Notes: generated by a model from the letters alone, not told the origin. Shown: positions 43,145-51,731, numbered from the stretch's first letter. The stretch is DNA of 64,000 nt from Chitinophaga skermanii (GCF_003259335.1 NZ_QLLL01000006.1:372001-436000); one strand, 5' to 3'. Program-made: numbers and translations.

Positions 43145-43179
43145 TTCATCGTATTCCTAACTATAAAGGAGTTAAACAA

Positions 43180-43213
43180 TGCCTGGTTCTTATCGAGCCG
43201 GGCATTTTCATGT
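43180..43213 (+). terminator. Intrinsic terminator after the M56-TonB gene
   Basis: Arms ATGCCTGGTTC / GAGCCGGGCAT (one G-T wobble) followed by TTTTC; it closes the blaI-TonB-M56 unit. Confidence 0.75.
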
Positions 43214-43262
43214 AGGTAAAATAAATTCTTTTCGTATTTTGCAGCAGCAACCGTAAACCAAT

Positions 43263-43503
43263 ACCATAAAGGGTTTCAACGGTCTTTATGGTGTCATATC
43301 CACACTTATAAAGGAGAAAAACAACCATCTTCCTCGAAAAACCACGCTAGTAAAGAATTCTCTTATTCGAATTCTTCCATTTATTATTTCATACACCAAG
43401 CAAGCAAAGTTATTTCGCTATGCGAAAGTAACATTGTTATGTATCCCCATTCTAACTACCAAAATAATAACCGGGTGTTATCGAATACCCGGTTTATTTT
43501 TCT
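43263..43503 (+). ncRNA. Candidate structured RNA: three hairpins and a terminator
   Basis: Between two TonB-C genes, four stem-loops follow each other: ACCATAAAG / CTTTATGGT (43263-43292), AAGAATTC / GAATTCTT (43353-43376), TTTCGC / GCGAAA extended by GTTA / TAAC (43409-43432), and the terminator AACCGGGT / ACCCGGTT (43469-43494) followed by TATTTTT. No open reading frame of note is present. The final hairpin ends transcription just before the gene at 43535, so something is transcribed through here. A small RNA or a long leader with attenuator are both possible; a clean promoter was not found. Confidence 0.4.
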
Positions 43504-43534
43504 ACCTTAGCGCCCTTCTAATCAATTAAAAACC

Positions 43535-44044
43535 ATGCGAATACCATTTTTAATCCCTGCCGCTTTGGGTATTGTCCTTGCTACATCCGCATTGCATGTG
43601 CAAGCAAAAGATGCCAGTTACGGTGTATTTGTTACGCAGGATACAACAGTTACGCCTGCACAGCCTTTTAAAGAAGATCCGGTTGTTTTAGATCAATATT
43701 TAAAATTACGCGCTGAAGATTCCGTTGCGCAAGCTTATACTACTTTAAAGAACTTGCCCCCTCGCTACCCAGCAGGCAAAGAAGCTTTGAATGCTTACCT
43801 AAAAGCACACGCTATTCGCACGAAAGAAGCCCGTAAAGCCGATATTAAAGGTAAAGTGGGTATCTTATTCGTTGTAAAAGCCGATGGCGAAATTCGCGAT
43901 ATACAGGTCTACGGTAAATCGTTAGGTTACGGCTTAGATGATGTAGCTATTGATATGGTTCGAAAAATGCCACGCTGGCTACCGGCTATAGAAGATGGAA
44001 AAGCGATTAACGTATTGACACACATTCCAATAGAATTCAAATAA
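43535..44044 (+). CDS. Exported TonB-C-domain protein
   Basis: A 169-residue protein with a signal peptide (FLIPAALGIVLATSALHVQA) and a single TonB C-terminal domain from about residue 75 (RYPAGKEALNAYL, GKVGILFVVKADGEIRDIQV, MPRWLPAIEDGKAI). Again it lacks an anchor helix and Pro-rich linker. It is the third TonB-C protein in 3.4 kb, and shares the order PxG-KEAL, GxxxxxFVVxxDGxI and MPxWxPA with the M56 fusion, so these domains probably arose by duplication. TACCTTAG 21 bases before the predicted leader resembles a -7 box. Confidence 0.75.
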   Translation: MRIPFLIPAALGIVLATSALHVQAKDASYGVFVTQDTTVTPAQPFKEDPVVLDQYLKLRAEDSVAQAYTTLKNLPPRYPAGKEALNAYLKAHAIRTKEARKADIKGKVGILFVVKADGEIRDIQVYGKSLGYGLDDVAIDMVRKMPRWLPAIEDGKAINVLTHIPIEFK

Positions 44045-44053
44045 TTACAATAA

Positions 44054-44075
44054 GGGCTGCATGAGCAGCCTTTTT
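44054..44075 (+). terminator. Intrinsic terminator after the third TonB-C gene
   Basis: Arms GGCTGC / GCAGCC with loop ATGA, then TTTTT. Confidence 0.8.
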
Positions 44076-44310
44076 GCATGTATATAGCGCTGTTTAGGGA
44101 GAAAAACCCTTTTCCACATTTCATATATTAAGTGTGCTAACAACCATTCCTCTTCTCTCCATTGCCCCTAAACAAAGCATTTTAACCACCCTACCCCCTA
44201 CCTGCGTGCCGAATTATGCCGGATTCCTTTGCAATCAAATGATTTACATAATGTTACAAGGAGTAGAACTAGCTCAAAAACAGTTAACGTATTGATTTAC
44301 AGATGTATAA

Positions 44311-44414
44311 ATAGGCCGGGGATAGGCTTAGGATAGGCTTGAGATAGGCTTGAGATAGGGTCGAGATAGGCAAAGGATAGGGTCGAGATAGGGTTAAGAT
44401 AGGCAAAAGATAGG
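44311..44414. repeat. 11-bp tandem array, ten units of ATAGG-N6
   Basis: ATAGG begins at 44311, 44322, 44333, 44344, 44355, 44366, 44377, 44388, 44399 and 44410, an exact 11-base step throughout. The six bases between vary (CTTGAG, GTCGAG, CAAAGG, GTTAAG and similar), with purine-rich ends. It sits between the convergent gene at 43535 and purM. The remaining sequence from 44076 to 44310 shows nothing recognisable. Confidence 0.92.
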
Positions 44415-44461
44415 TTTACACTCCATCCATATCGAAGTATGCATAGTCACTGTATAATGTA

Positions 44462-44496
44462 CAAAGGCCGTTTCTACAAGGTAGAAACGGCCTTTG
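44462..44496. terminator. Strong terminator after purM
   Basis: Perfect 16-bp arms CAAAGGCCGTTTCTAC / GTAGAAACGGCCTTTG on a 3-base loop. The U-run on the minus strand is weak (TTTGTAC), but the stem is very stable; it lies 26 bases past the purM stop. Confidence 0.75.
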
Positions 44497-44521
44497 CCTA
44501 TGATTTTCTGTTAGTTAGCGC

Positions 44522-45700
44522 TTACGCGTATACGAATTCACCGAATTCGCTTCTAACAGTTACTTGTTTATGTTCGCTAGCTTCCACTCTACCTACAATT
44601 TGCGCAGGAATACCAAAGCTTTCTGAAATAGCGATGATTTCTTGGGCAATTTCTGCCGGTACATACAATTCCATTCTATGCCCCATGTTGAATACTTGGT
44701 ACATTTCTTTCCAGCTGGTACCAGATTGTTCTTGGATGAGCTTGAATAATGGCGGAATTGGGAAGAGGTTATCTTTAATAACGTGTAAGTTCTCGATGAA
44801 ATGGAGCACTTTGGTTTGTGCACCACCGCTACAATGTACCATACCGTTGATTTGTGAACGGTACAATTCCAATATCTTCTTAATCACAGGCGCATAGGTT
44901 CTTGTTGGTGACAATACCAATTTACCGGCATCTACGGTACCAAAGCCCGGTACTTCGATAGGATCGGTTAAATTTTTACTACCAGAGAACACGACTTCCT
45001 GCGGAATACCTGGATCAAAGCTTTCAGGGAATTTTGCAGCGATTTGCTTGTTAAATACATCATGGCGAGCAGAGGTTAAGCCATTGCTGCCCATACCGCC
45101 ATTGTATTGGCTTTCGTAAGTAGCTTGGCCGTAGGAAGCCAACCCTACCACAACATCACCTGCTTTAATGCGATCGTTAGAAATCACATCGCTTCTTTTC
45201 ATTCGGCAAGTTACCGTAGAATCCACGATGATGGTACGTACAAGGTCGCCCACATCGGCGGTTTCGCCACCTGTAGAGTAAATACCGATTCCATGTGAAC
45301 GTAATTCTTCCAACACTTCCTCGGTGCCGTTGATGATAGCAGCGATTACTTCACCTGGTACGAGGTTTTTATTACGACCAATAGTAGACGATAACAAGAT
45401 ATTATCGGTAGCGCCTACGCAAAGGAGATCGTCGATGTTCATGATAATAGCATCTTGTGCAATACCACGCCAAACGCTAATATCACCGGTTTCTTTCCAA
45501 TAAGTATATGCCAAAGATGATTTGGTACCTGCGCCATCGGCGTGCATAATGTTGCACATCTCGGCGTCGCCACCTAAAATATCTGGAATAATTTTACAGA
45601 AAGCCTTCGGGAATAATCCTTTATCGATGTTTTTGATGGCATTGTGCACATCTTCTTTGCCGGCCGACACACCGCGTTTTGCGTACAGGTTCTGGTCCAC
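44522..45700 (-). CDS. purM: Phosphoribosylformylglycinamidine cyclo-ligase (AIR synthetase)
   Basis: Closes the imidazole ring in purine synthesis with ATP. I start at the GTG at 45700 (MDQNLYAKRGVSAGKEDV), 392 residues, because homologues in this phylum begin close to LYAKRGVS and because an exact -7 box lies 41 bases upstream; the in-frame ATGs further up fall at or before that promoter. Visible motifs are DGAGTKSSLAY, the AIR-synthase core NIDDLLCVGA, GGETADVGD and a C-terminal FNMGHRMEL. It is divergent from ribF with a perfect palindrome between them. Confidence 0.93.
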   Translation of the reverse strand: MDQNLYAKRGVSAGKEDVHNAIKNIDKGLFPKAFCKIIPDILGGDAEMCNIMHADGAGTKSSLAYTYWKETGDISVWRGIAQDAIIMNIDDLLCVGATDNILLSSTIGRNKNLVPGEVIAAIINGTEEVLEELRSHGIGIYSTGGETADVGDLVRTIIVDSTVTCRMKRSDVISNDRIKAGDVVVGLASYGQATYESQYNGGMGSNGLTSARHDVFNKQIAAKFPESFDPGIPQEVVFSGSKNLTDPIEVPGFGTVDAGKLVLSPTRTYAPVIKKILELYRSQINGMVHCSGGAQTKVLHFIENLHVIKDNLFPIPPLFKLIQEQSGTSWKEMYQVFNMGHRMELYVPAEIAQEIIAISESFGIPAQIVGRVEASEHKQVTVRSEFGEFVYA

Positions 45701-45740
45701 TTGTAGTATAATTGTATTAGTTAAGTACGAATTCAAAGTG

Positions 45741-45748
45741 CAAAAGTA
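45741..45748 (-). promoter_or_regulatory. Promoter -7 box of purM
   Basis: TACTTTTG on the minus strand matches TAnnTTTG and places the transcription start near 45734, about 35 bases before the GTG start codon. Confidence 0.65.
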
Positions 45749-45773
45749 CATTTTTGCGGGTACAGTAGAAGAG

Positions 45774-45799
45774 AAAATGTACATTATAATGTACATTTT
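45774..45799. promoter_or_regulatory. Perfect 26-bp palindrome between purM and ribF, candidate operator
   Basis: Two copies of AATGTACATT are joined tail to tail, giving a perfectly symmetric AT-rich site that contains TGTACA twice, 14 bases apart start to start. It lies 26 bases upstream of the purM -7 box, over the expected -33 region. No T-run or GC stem suggests termination, so a protein-binding site is the better reading. The regulator is unknown. Confidence 0.55.
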
Positions 45800-45909
45800 T
45801 ATGTTTAGCATGTTCATACGATACTTACCTATAGGCTGATTGCAAGCGAAAAAGTTGGGAGCAAAAGCAGGGGGTATAGTAATAAAATACCGGCGAACAC
45901 TTTAAACTA

Positions 45910-45940
45910 TTGAGGAATATGCGTAAATCGATTAGATTTG
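45910..45940 (+). promoter_or_regulatory. Promoter of ribF
   Basis: TTG at 45910-45912, 20 bases, then TAGATTTG at 45933-45940, an exact -7 box. The start codon is 41 bases downstream. Confidence 0.7.
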
Positions 45941-45981
45941 CGTTTACCCTTCGGGGGAATTTGGGAATTTGAAGTTTTACC

Positions 45982-46920
45982 ATGCAGGTTCATCGCGATT
46001 TACAACAACTACCGGCTTTTAGGAATGCAGTGATTACCATCGGCACATTTGATGGCGTGCATTACGGCCATAAGCATATTATACAACAGTTAAAGCAGGC
46101 AGCACAGGCATGTGGTGGCGAATCGGTGGTAGTTACCTTCGATCCGCATCCGCGGGAGGTATTAATGCCTGGCGATACCAGCGTGCGTTTGCTCACTACC
46201 TTGGAAGAGAAGATCGAGTTATTAAGTCAAGAACAGGTGGATCACCTGGTGGTGGTGCCATTTACGAAGGCTTTTTCCGAATTATCTGCACAGGCTTACT
46301 TAGAAAATTTCTTGATCCAGCGCTTTAACCCGCATACCATCATTATTGGGTACGATCACCGTTTTGGGCATAACCGGGAAGGTGGTTTGCATTTACTGGA
46401 AGCTGAGCAAAATAAATACGGTTTTTGCTTGATCGAGATTCCACAGCAAGTGGTGGATGATTTAACCGTTAGTTCTACCAAAATTCGTAATAGCTTGAAA
46501 GTAGGCGATATTACCTTGGCGAATGAATTGCTTGGGTATCCTTATTTCTTGGGTGGCACTGTTATACATGGTGATAAAATGGGTCGCCAATTGGGTTTTC
46601 CTACGGCGAACATTGGTTTGAACGACCCACGTAAACTGATTCCTGCGCAAGGTGTATATGCTGTTAAAGTATTTGTGGGGGAAGAAAGAAGGGAGTTGAA
46701 TGGTGTATTGAACATTGGTACACGCCCTACTTTTAATGGTAAAGAATTGCGTATCGAAGTGCATATTTTTGATTTCAATGAAGACATTTACGACCAACCC
46801 ATCCGGGTAGCCTTTATGGCTTACCAGCGAGAAGACCGTAAGTATGATAATATTGATGCCTTGGTATCACAAATACGTGAAGATGCCTATACTGCCCGCG
46901 AAATTCTAGGCATCGCGTAA
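45982..46920 (+). CDS. ribF: Bifunctional riboflavin kinase / FAD synthetase
   Basis: A 312-residue enzyme making FMN and FAD. The N-terminal nucleotidyltransferase domain has TIGTFDGVHYGHKHII (residues 20-35, with the GxHxGH-like motif) and SSTKIRNSL. The C-terminal flavokinase domain (from about residue 185) has GTVIHGDKMGRQLGFPTANI and NIGTRPTFNG, plus the catalytic region RIEVHIFDFNEDIYD. It is divergent from purM and ends at a bidirectional terminator. Confidence 0.96.
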   Translation: MQVHRDLQQLPAFRNAVITIGTFDGVHYGHKHIIQQLKQAAQACGGESVVVTFDPHPREVLMPGDTSVRLLTTLEEKIELLSQEQVDHLVVVPFTKAFSELSAQAYLENFLIQRFNPHTIIIGYDHRFGHNREGGLHLLEAEQNKYGFCLIEIPQQVVDDLTVSSTKIRNSLKVGDITLANELLGYPYFLGGTVIHGDKMGRQLGFPTANIGLNDPRKLIPAQGVYAVKVFVGEERRELNGVLNIGTRPTFNGKELRIEVHIFDFNEDIYDQPIRVAFMAYQREDRKYDNIDALVSQIREDAYTAREILGIA

Positions 46921-47002
46921 GCACTACAGCTGAAGCGAGCGTGGCAACGAATGCTGCACAAAGCAACCAACGATCACTCACAAAATATATTTATCATAGT
47001 AT

Positions 47003-47036
47003 AAAATACCCGGGCTATACACCCGGGTATTTTTAT
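47003..47036. terminator. Bidirectional terminator between ribF and the DMT transporter
   Basis: Perfect 12-bp arms AAAATACCCGGG / CCCGGGTATTTT on a 7-base loop, T-rich on both strands. Confidence 0.9.
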
Positions 47037-47903
47037 TTACCTCGTTTTCATATACACAATCGACGCTAGCAACAAACCTACGCCCCACCATTGCAAGCTT
47101 GCAATGGGTTCGTGCAGGATAACACAGGCACTGATAATTGCCACCGGTAATTCGGCCGTCATAATAACAGCACTTTTACCGGCACCAATCTTCGGAATGC
47201 CGCCGGCAAAGAGTAAAGGCGGTATAATGGTGCCGAAGAAAGCCAATAAAATTACCCACCGGAATAGCTGGAGATTCCAACACTGCGCAGCGATTAATCC
47301 TGGGAAGGTGATAATACTTAGTGTAATCACCGACCCTAGCATAGCGTACATGCTTCGCGTAATGGATGTACCTCCGGTTTGCGGTAAGCGGGCGTTGAGT
47401 ACTACGTACCCAGCGTACATCAAAGCCGACAAAGTGGCCAGTGATAAGCCTTTCCAATGAATATTGGTACTATCTTGTAAACCACTGGCTAAATAAGTGG
47501 CTAATAAAATAATGGTAATAATGCCTAATTGTTGTTGGCTGGGCCGCTTTTTAAATAAGCACCATTCCAATAACACGCTCATCCAAGTAAATTGCATTAA
47601 GCAAATGATGGCTACCGATGCAGGAATGTATTTCACGCTTAAGTAATACACGTAAGAGGTTAGCCCAATACAGCCACCAGATACGATTACGAGCCATTTA
47701 CTTTTCCCTTGCAGCGGTAATACCTTATTAGTAGTGGTTTTCGTAAACAAAGAGAAAATCCATAAGCAGCAAAACCCAATAAGTGCTTGCATAACAGCAA
47801 TTACTTCAATGGCATAGCCATCCCAATAGGCCAATTTCACAATAGTAGATAATATCCCGTAGCTGCATGCACCTACGAATACCATCCAGGTATATTTCGA
47901 CAT
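47037..47903 (-). CDS. EamA/DMT-family transporter
   Basis: A 288-residue membrane protein with ten predicted helices in two EamA repeats (about residues 5-140 and 150-285). I start at MSKYTWMVFVGACSYG, directly before helix 1; a longer frame adds 28 residues with no membrane or family features. Members export amino acids, nucleosides or other metabolites; the substrate is unknown. A functional hint is absent from the neighbours, ribF (convergent) and holA (upstream, same strand). Confidence 0.85.
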   Translation of the reverse strand: MSKYTWMVFVGACSYGILSTIVKLAYWDGYAIEVIAVMQALIGFCCLWIFSLFTKTTTNKVLPLQGKSKWLVIVSGGCIGLTSYVYYLSVKYIPASVAIICLMQFTWMSVLLEWCLFKKRPSQQQLGIITIILLATYLASGLQDSTNIHWKGLSLATLSALMYAGYVVLNARLPQTGGTSITRSMYAMLGSVITLSIITFPGLIAAQCWNLQLFRWVILLAFFGTIIPPLLFAGGIPKIGAGKSAVIMTAELPVAIISACVILHEPIASLQWWGVGLLLASIVYMKTR

Positions 47904-48116
47904 GTTAAATATGCGGTTGTAATAAAATGAATAAAGAGAATTTTGATTTGCGTAGGCACGCAAGCAACCGCAGCATGAAAAACTCATGCGGAGAAGAGAA
48001 TATTAATAATTCTATGAAACCTTTTGCAGTTGCGCGTTTTAGCGAACTACTACTGGCGGAGGTAAAACGTTTCTTAATACTTGCATATACTATATTATTA
48101 CTACGAATGTAGGCAA

Positions 48117-49112
48117 TTAATTCATCATTCTATACATCAACTCTTTCAGCAATTCGCCATCTTCTACACCGGCATCGTTCACGCCAATGCTGCGTAGGTT
48201 GTAGTTGTGCAGCAACAAAATGGCTTTTTCCGTGCCTTCTAAACCGTAATTATTGGCAGCACGCATGTAATCCTTTAAGAAGAATGGGTGAACACCTAGG
48301 GCTGAAGCCATTTCCTTTTCGCCGCCCTTCACGCTGAAGAGCATGTTCAGTTTGCTAAAGAAGTTGTACAAGGCGGGGATTGTCATTTGAATAGGTGCCG
48401 CTTTGGGATTGGCGGAAAAGTATTGCACGATGCGCATTACTTTTTGCATATCCTTGGCTCCTACCGCGTTCTGAAGTTCGAATACGTTGTATTCTTTACT
48501 GATACCTACATATTTTTCAATATCATTCTCGTCGATCTTTTTGCCTCCTGGTAAGTTCACGAGCAGCTTTTCCAATTCGTTGGCAATACGGCTAAGGTCG
48601 TTCCCAATGTGGTCGGCCAGTAAAATGCCTGCTTTTTGCGAAATGGCGCGGCCCAAGGTACCTACGTAGGCGTCGATCCAACTGGGGAGTTGATTGTCGT
48701 ACATTTTTTTTGTCGACATCATCACGCCCTTTTCTTTGATCAATTTCGCTGTTTTACTGCGGCCGTCGATCTTGCCTTGTTTGTGCGCAACAACGAAGAT
48801 GGTGGAGCTAAGCGGGTTATCGATATACGCTTCGAGCTTGAGTAAGTCGCGCATAGCTTGCGCTTCTTTGAGGATGACCACTTGAAATTCTGCGAACATG
48901 GGATAGCGGCGGCAAGCGTTAATAACGGTCGACCAGTCGGTATCTTTCCCGTACAACACGGTTAAGTTAAAACCTCTTTCACTTTCGGGCAGCAAATGAT
49001 GTTCGGCGTAGTTTACTACCTGGTCGATAAAGAAATCTTCTTCACCTTCCAACCAGTACAATGGGCGGAACTTCTTTTGTTTCCAGTCTTTTATAATTTC
49101 TTGGTAATCCAT
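48117..49112 (-). CDS. holA: DNA polymerase III, delta subunit
   Basis: A 331-residue AAA+ clamp-loader subunit that opens the sliding clamp. It shows the delta pattern: WLEGEEDFFIDQVVNYAEHHLL at the N-terminus, RRYPMFAEFQVVILKEAQAM, the degenerate nucleotide-binding region without a P-loop, NDLSRIANELEKLLVNLPGG, and VGISKEYNVFELQNAVGAKD before the collar domain. Length and order fit HolA. Confidence 0.92.
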   Translation of the reverse strand: MDYQEIIKDWKQKKFRPLYWLEGEEDFFIDQVVNYAEHHLLPESERGFNLTVLYGKDTDWSTVINACRRYPMFAEFQVVILKEAQAMRDLLKLEAYIDNPLSSTIFVVAHKQGKIDGRSKTAKLIKEKGVMMSTKKMYDNQLPSWIDAYVGTLGRAISQKAGILLADHIGNDLSRIANELEKLLVNLPGGKKIDENDIEKYVGISKEYNVFELQNAVGAKDMQKVMRIVQYFSANPKAAPIQMTIPALYNFFSKLNMLFSVKGGEKEMASALGVHPFFLKDYMRAANNYGLEGTEKAILLLHNYNLRSIGVNDAGVEDGELLKELMYRMMN

Positions 49113-49131
49113 GCGAGCGTAATGATGAATG

Positions 49132-49139
49132 CAAAACTA
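49132..49139 (-). promoter_or_regulatory. Promoter -7 box of holA
   Basis: TAGTTTTG on the minus strand matches TAnnTTTG, in the 53-base gap upstream of holA, 19 bases before its ATG. Confidence 0.5.
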
Positions 49140-49165
49140 TTGGTTTCCGGGGCGATTGCCAACGG

Positions 49166-49894
49166 TTAATTGCCGATGATCGTCACTTCATTGTCGTTTA
49201 GTAGCGGCATGTGTTTAAAACGCAGTAATAATTGGGCGACGGTGAGTACATCTTTTTGGCAATATTCGCTGATTCTTTTAAGGTCGTGCTTTTCCCAGTA
49301 TACGGAGGCGACCATAGAACCGTCGATATCGTCTTTGGGAGACGGGATACCTAGAACGGCGGCTAGGAGTTTCAGCGAGGTGTAGTTTTTAAAATCGCCG
49401 AATCGCCAGATTTGCATGGTATCGAGCATGGGCATTTCCCATGGTTTGAGGCCATGTATTTGCAAAGCTGGGGGCAATATAAGGCCTTTGATAATGGCGC
49501 GGCGACAGATATAAGGAATATCGAAGTCTTTTATATTATGCCCGGCGAATTGGAAGCGTGGGTATTTGAGATGGAACTTTTGCACGAGTTCTAGGAATTC
49601 GGTGAGTACGATTTGTTCATCATCGTTAAAAAACGATTTGATACGAAAGTTGTATTTTCCGTTTTCCACATAAAAGAACCCCACTGAAATACAGACGATT
49701 TTGCCAAACTCGGCGTATATTCCTGCTTTTTCGAAGTAGCCTGGTTGCGGTTCTCCAGATTCTGGCGCAGTTTTTGTAAATTTCTCCAACCAGAGGTCTT
49801 GCATCTCTCCAGGCAGTTCTGAAAACGAGGGTACCAGCGGTGTGGTTTCGATGTCGAGCAATAATAATTGATCTAAGGCTACGTTATTTAGCAC
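49166..49894 (-). CDS. Predicted 3'-5' exonuclease (DnaQ-like, PolB exo2 type)
   Basis: A 242-residue RNase H-fold exonuclease. The DEDDy-type acidic residues are visible: LLLDIETTPL (ExoI, Asp and Glu), FAGHNIKDFDIPYICRR (ExoII), and ISEYCQKDVLTVAQLLLRF (ExoIII, with Tyr four residues before the Asp). There is no polymerase domain, so this is a stand-alone nuclease, matching the predicted PolB-like exonuclease family common in Bacteroidota. It lies upstream of holA on the same strand, consistent with a DNA repair or proofreading role, which remains inference. Confidence 0.85.
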   Translation of the reverse strand: MLNNVALDQLLLLDIETTPLVPSFSELPGEMQDLWLEKFTKTAPESGEPQPGYFEKAGIYAEFGKIVCISVGFFYVENGKYNFRIKSFFNDDEQIVLTEFLELVQKFHLKYPRFQFAGHNIKDFDIPYICRRAIIKGLILPPALQIHGLKPWEMPMLDTMQIWRFGDFKNYTSLKLLAAVLGIPSPKDDIDGSMVASVYWEKHDLKRISEYCQKDVLTVAQLLLRFKHMPLLNDNEVTIIGN

Positions 49895-49997
49895 TGTATT
49901 AAGAATTTGCCTGCGTAATTTAACTAAAATGAAAACAACGTTGTATTTCAGTTAAAAATTTTACCCATACAAACAATCAATTTAAAATAGCAACACT

Positions 49998-50969
49998 ATG
50001 GCGGAAAACACTTTCAATACCGGTACGCCCGGTCCAAGTTCGTCAGGTTCTGAAAAACCAAAAAGCAATAAGAACGGGATTATCTACGGTGTACTTATTG
50101 CAGCATTATTAGGTACTTGGGGTTATATGTTCTATGATAAGGACAAAACTCAACAAACTATCACTACTACAGAAAACCGTCTTGATAGCGTTTCCTCTGC
50201 GCGTGATGAACTGCAAAGCGAATACTCTGCTGCACAAGCGCGCTTGGACGAATTAATTACGCAAAACTCGCGTATGGATAGCCTAGTTAAAACGAAAGAC
50301 AAGGAAATCCAGGACATGAAATCTCGTATCAGCAGCATCTTATCTAACAAGAATGCTACACAAGCTGAGTTAGCGGAAGCACGCAGATTGATTGAACAAT
50401 TGAAATCTAACATCGAATCTTACACGGCAACTATTGAGCGTTTGGAAGGCGAGAAAATCGTTTTAACAGGCGAACGTGATGTGGCTCGTAAGGAAAGAGA
50501 TTCTGTACAAGTTGTAAAAGAAGGCTTAGACAAGAAAGTAGATTTAGGTTCAGTTTTACATGCATCTAACATCAAATTAACGCCGTTATTATTAAAACGT
50601 AATGGTAAAGAAGTAGAAACTTCAAAAGCGAAAAAAGCCGACATGATGCGTGTTACATTCGATTTGGATGAAAACCGTATTGCTCAAACAGGTGATAAAG
50701 ACATCTTTGTAGCTATTACAGCTCCAGATGGTACACCATTAGCTGTTGAGGCGTTAGGTTCTGGTAAATTCACTTTAGAAGACGGTACTGAAAAATTATA
50801 TACTGTTAAACAAACCGTAGCTTACACACAAGGCGAGAAAACCGCTGTGAAAATGGATTGGAAACAAAATTCTGATTACAAAGTAGGCGATTACAGCGTA
50901 GAGATTTACCATAACGGTTACAAAATCGGTCAAGGTAAAGTAACGTTGAAAAAAGGCGGCTTGTTCTAG
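49998..50969 (+). CDS. Membrane-anchored coiled-coil protein of unknown function
   Basis: A 323-residue protein. Residues 1-26 are Gly/Ser/Pro/Lys-rich, residues 27-45 form one membrane helix (IIYGVLIAALLGTWGYMFY), and about 50-180 form a long coiled coil (heptad runs such as LAEARRLIEQLKSNIESYTATIERLEGEK). The C-terminal 140 residues are beta-rich (KADMMRVTFDLDENRIAQTGDKDIFVAI, and VGDYSVEIYHNGYKIGQGKVTLKKG) and resemble an immunoglobulin-like module. No family name comes to mind. A structural role spanning the periplasm is plausible. It is a single-gene unit with its own terminator. Confidence 0.75.
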   Translation: MAENTFNTGTPGPSSSGSEKPKSNKNGIIYGVLIAALLGTWGYMFYDKDKTQQTITTTENRLDSVSSARDELQSEYSAAQARLDELITQNSRMDSLVKTKDKEIQDMKSRISSILSNKNATQAELAEARRLIEQLKSNIESYTATIERLEGEKIVLTGERDVARKERDSVQVVKEGLDKKVDLGSVLHASNIKLTPLLLKRNGKEVETSKAKKADMMRVTFDLDENRIAQTGDKDIFVAITAPDGTPLAVEALGSGKFTLEDGTEKLYTVKQTVAYTQGEKTAVKMDWKQNSDYKVGDYSVEIYHNGYKIGQGKVTLKKGGLF

Positions 50970-51008
50970 TAGATCAGCATTCGTTAAACCTCAACATAAA
51001 ATCATGCT

Positions 51009-51046
51009 CAACGCACTCGTTTATACGGGTGCGTTTTTTTATTTTT
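51009..51046 (+). terminator. Intrinsic terminator after the coiled-coil gene
   Basis: An 11-bp stem AACGCACTCGT / ACGGGTGCGTT (one T-G wobble) with loop TTAT and seven T. Confidence 0.85.
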
Positions 51047-51332
51047 GGGAGGAAGGAAGGATCGCTTACTAATGAAAATGTTGCTTCTTGGGGGACTTAT
51101 TAAATTTGTTAAAGATTGGTTATTGCATTTATATTATATATAAAAATAAAATAAAATTAACTTTCTTTGCCACAGATTTCTAAAATAGGTTGATTGTGCC
51201 AGTTAAGCTAATAACATTATGAAACCATGACCCTTTTTACCCACGAATACGGAGAAAAAAGTTGCATGTTTTTGACATCCCAATTCAGCGAACACACCGG
51301 CAATAAAGGAAGCTACCCGAAATAAATCAGTC
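51047..51332. other. Leader and intergenic region before the response regulator
   Basis: AT-rich. It holds one clear promoter box (51101) and a 32-codon frame at 51227-51325 (MTLFTHEYGEKSCMF onwards) ending 7 bases before the response-regulator ATG. That frame could be a leader peptide, but nothing else supports it. No terminator or known riboswitch is seen. Confidence 0.3.
51101..51108 (+). promoter_or_regulatory. Promoter -7 box upstream of the response regulator
   Basis: TAAATTTG matches TAnnTTTG; TTG at 51081 lies 17 bases before it. The implied leader is about 220 bases, unusually long for this window. Confidence 0.45.
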
Positions 51333-51731
51333 ATGGCAAATACGAATAAAAAAATCTATGTTATAGATGACGACGAGATTTTTCATTTCATTATTAAAAA
51401 AATGTTTGGCCTCCAGGGTTGGGGGGATGTATCCATCTCTTCTTTCTTGTGTGCCGAAGAAGCCATCGAGGAATTGAATGCATACACCGAAACTACGTTG
51501 CCTTCACTTATCATTCTCGACATGAACATGCAACGCATGAACGGTTGGGATTTTATTGATGCGTTTAGAGAATTGAAATCGAAATTAAGCAAGGAAGTAC
51601 CTATTATTATGTGTTCATCGAGTACGAACTTAGCCGATATGGAGAAAGTAAAGAAAACGCCGGAACTCATGGCCTACATTACTAAGCCTTTAGACAAAAG
51701 TAAGATGAGCATGATTGCGAAATACTTATAA
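51333..51731 (+). CDS. Orphan single-domain response regulator (CheY-like)
   Basis: A 132-residue receiver domain with no output domain. The acidic pocket is Asp12/Asp13 in YVIDDDEIF, the phosphorylated residue is Asp63 in LIILDMNM, the Ser/Thr switch is in IIMCSSST, and the invariant Lys118 is in YITKPLD. No histidine kinase is nearby. Such proteins in Bacteroidota often act in phosphorelays or as targets of hybrid kinases; the partner here is unknown. Confidence 0.93.
   Translation: MANTNKKIYVIDDDEIFHFIIKKMFGLQGWGDVSISSFLCAEEAIEELNAYTETTLPSLIILDMNMQRMNGWDFIDAFRELKSKLSKEVPIIMCSSSTNLADMEKVKKTPELMAYITKPLDKSKMSMIAKYL

Noticed and set aside
43263..43503. 6S RNA, SRP RNA, tmRNA or RNase P RNA at the hairpin-rich gap
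   Set aside because: The stem order and conserved bases of these RNAs are not present; the region remains an unassigned candidate.
47927..48112. 61-codon plus-strand frame upstream of the DMT transporter
   Set aside because: No family resemblance and no promoter box; it lies in the divergent spacer and is mostly low-complexity.
51072..51143. 23-codon frame (MKMLLLGGLIKFVKDWLL...) resembling an amphipathic toxin peptide
   Set aside because: The strongest promoter box of the region (51101-51108) lies inside it, so it would not be transcribed from that promoter; very short frames of this kind are common by chance.
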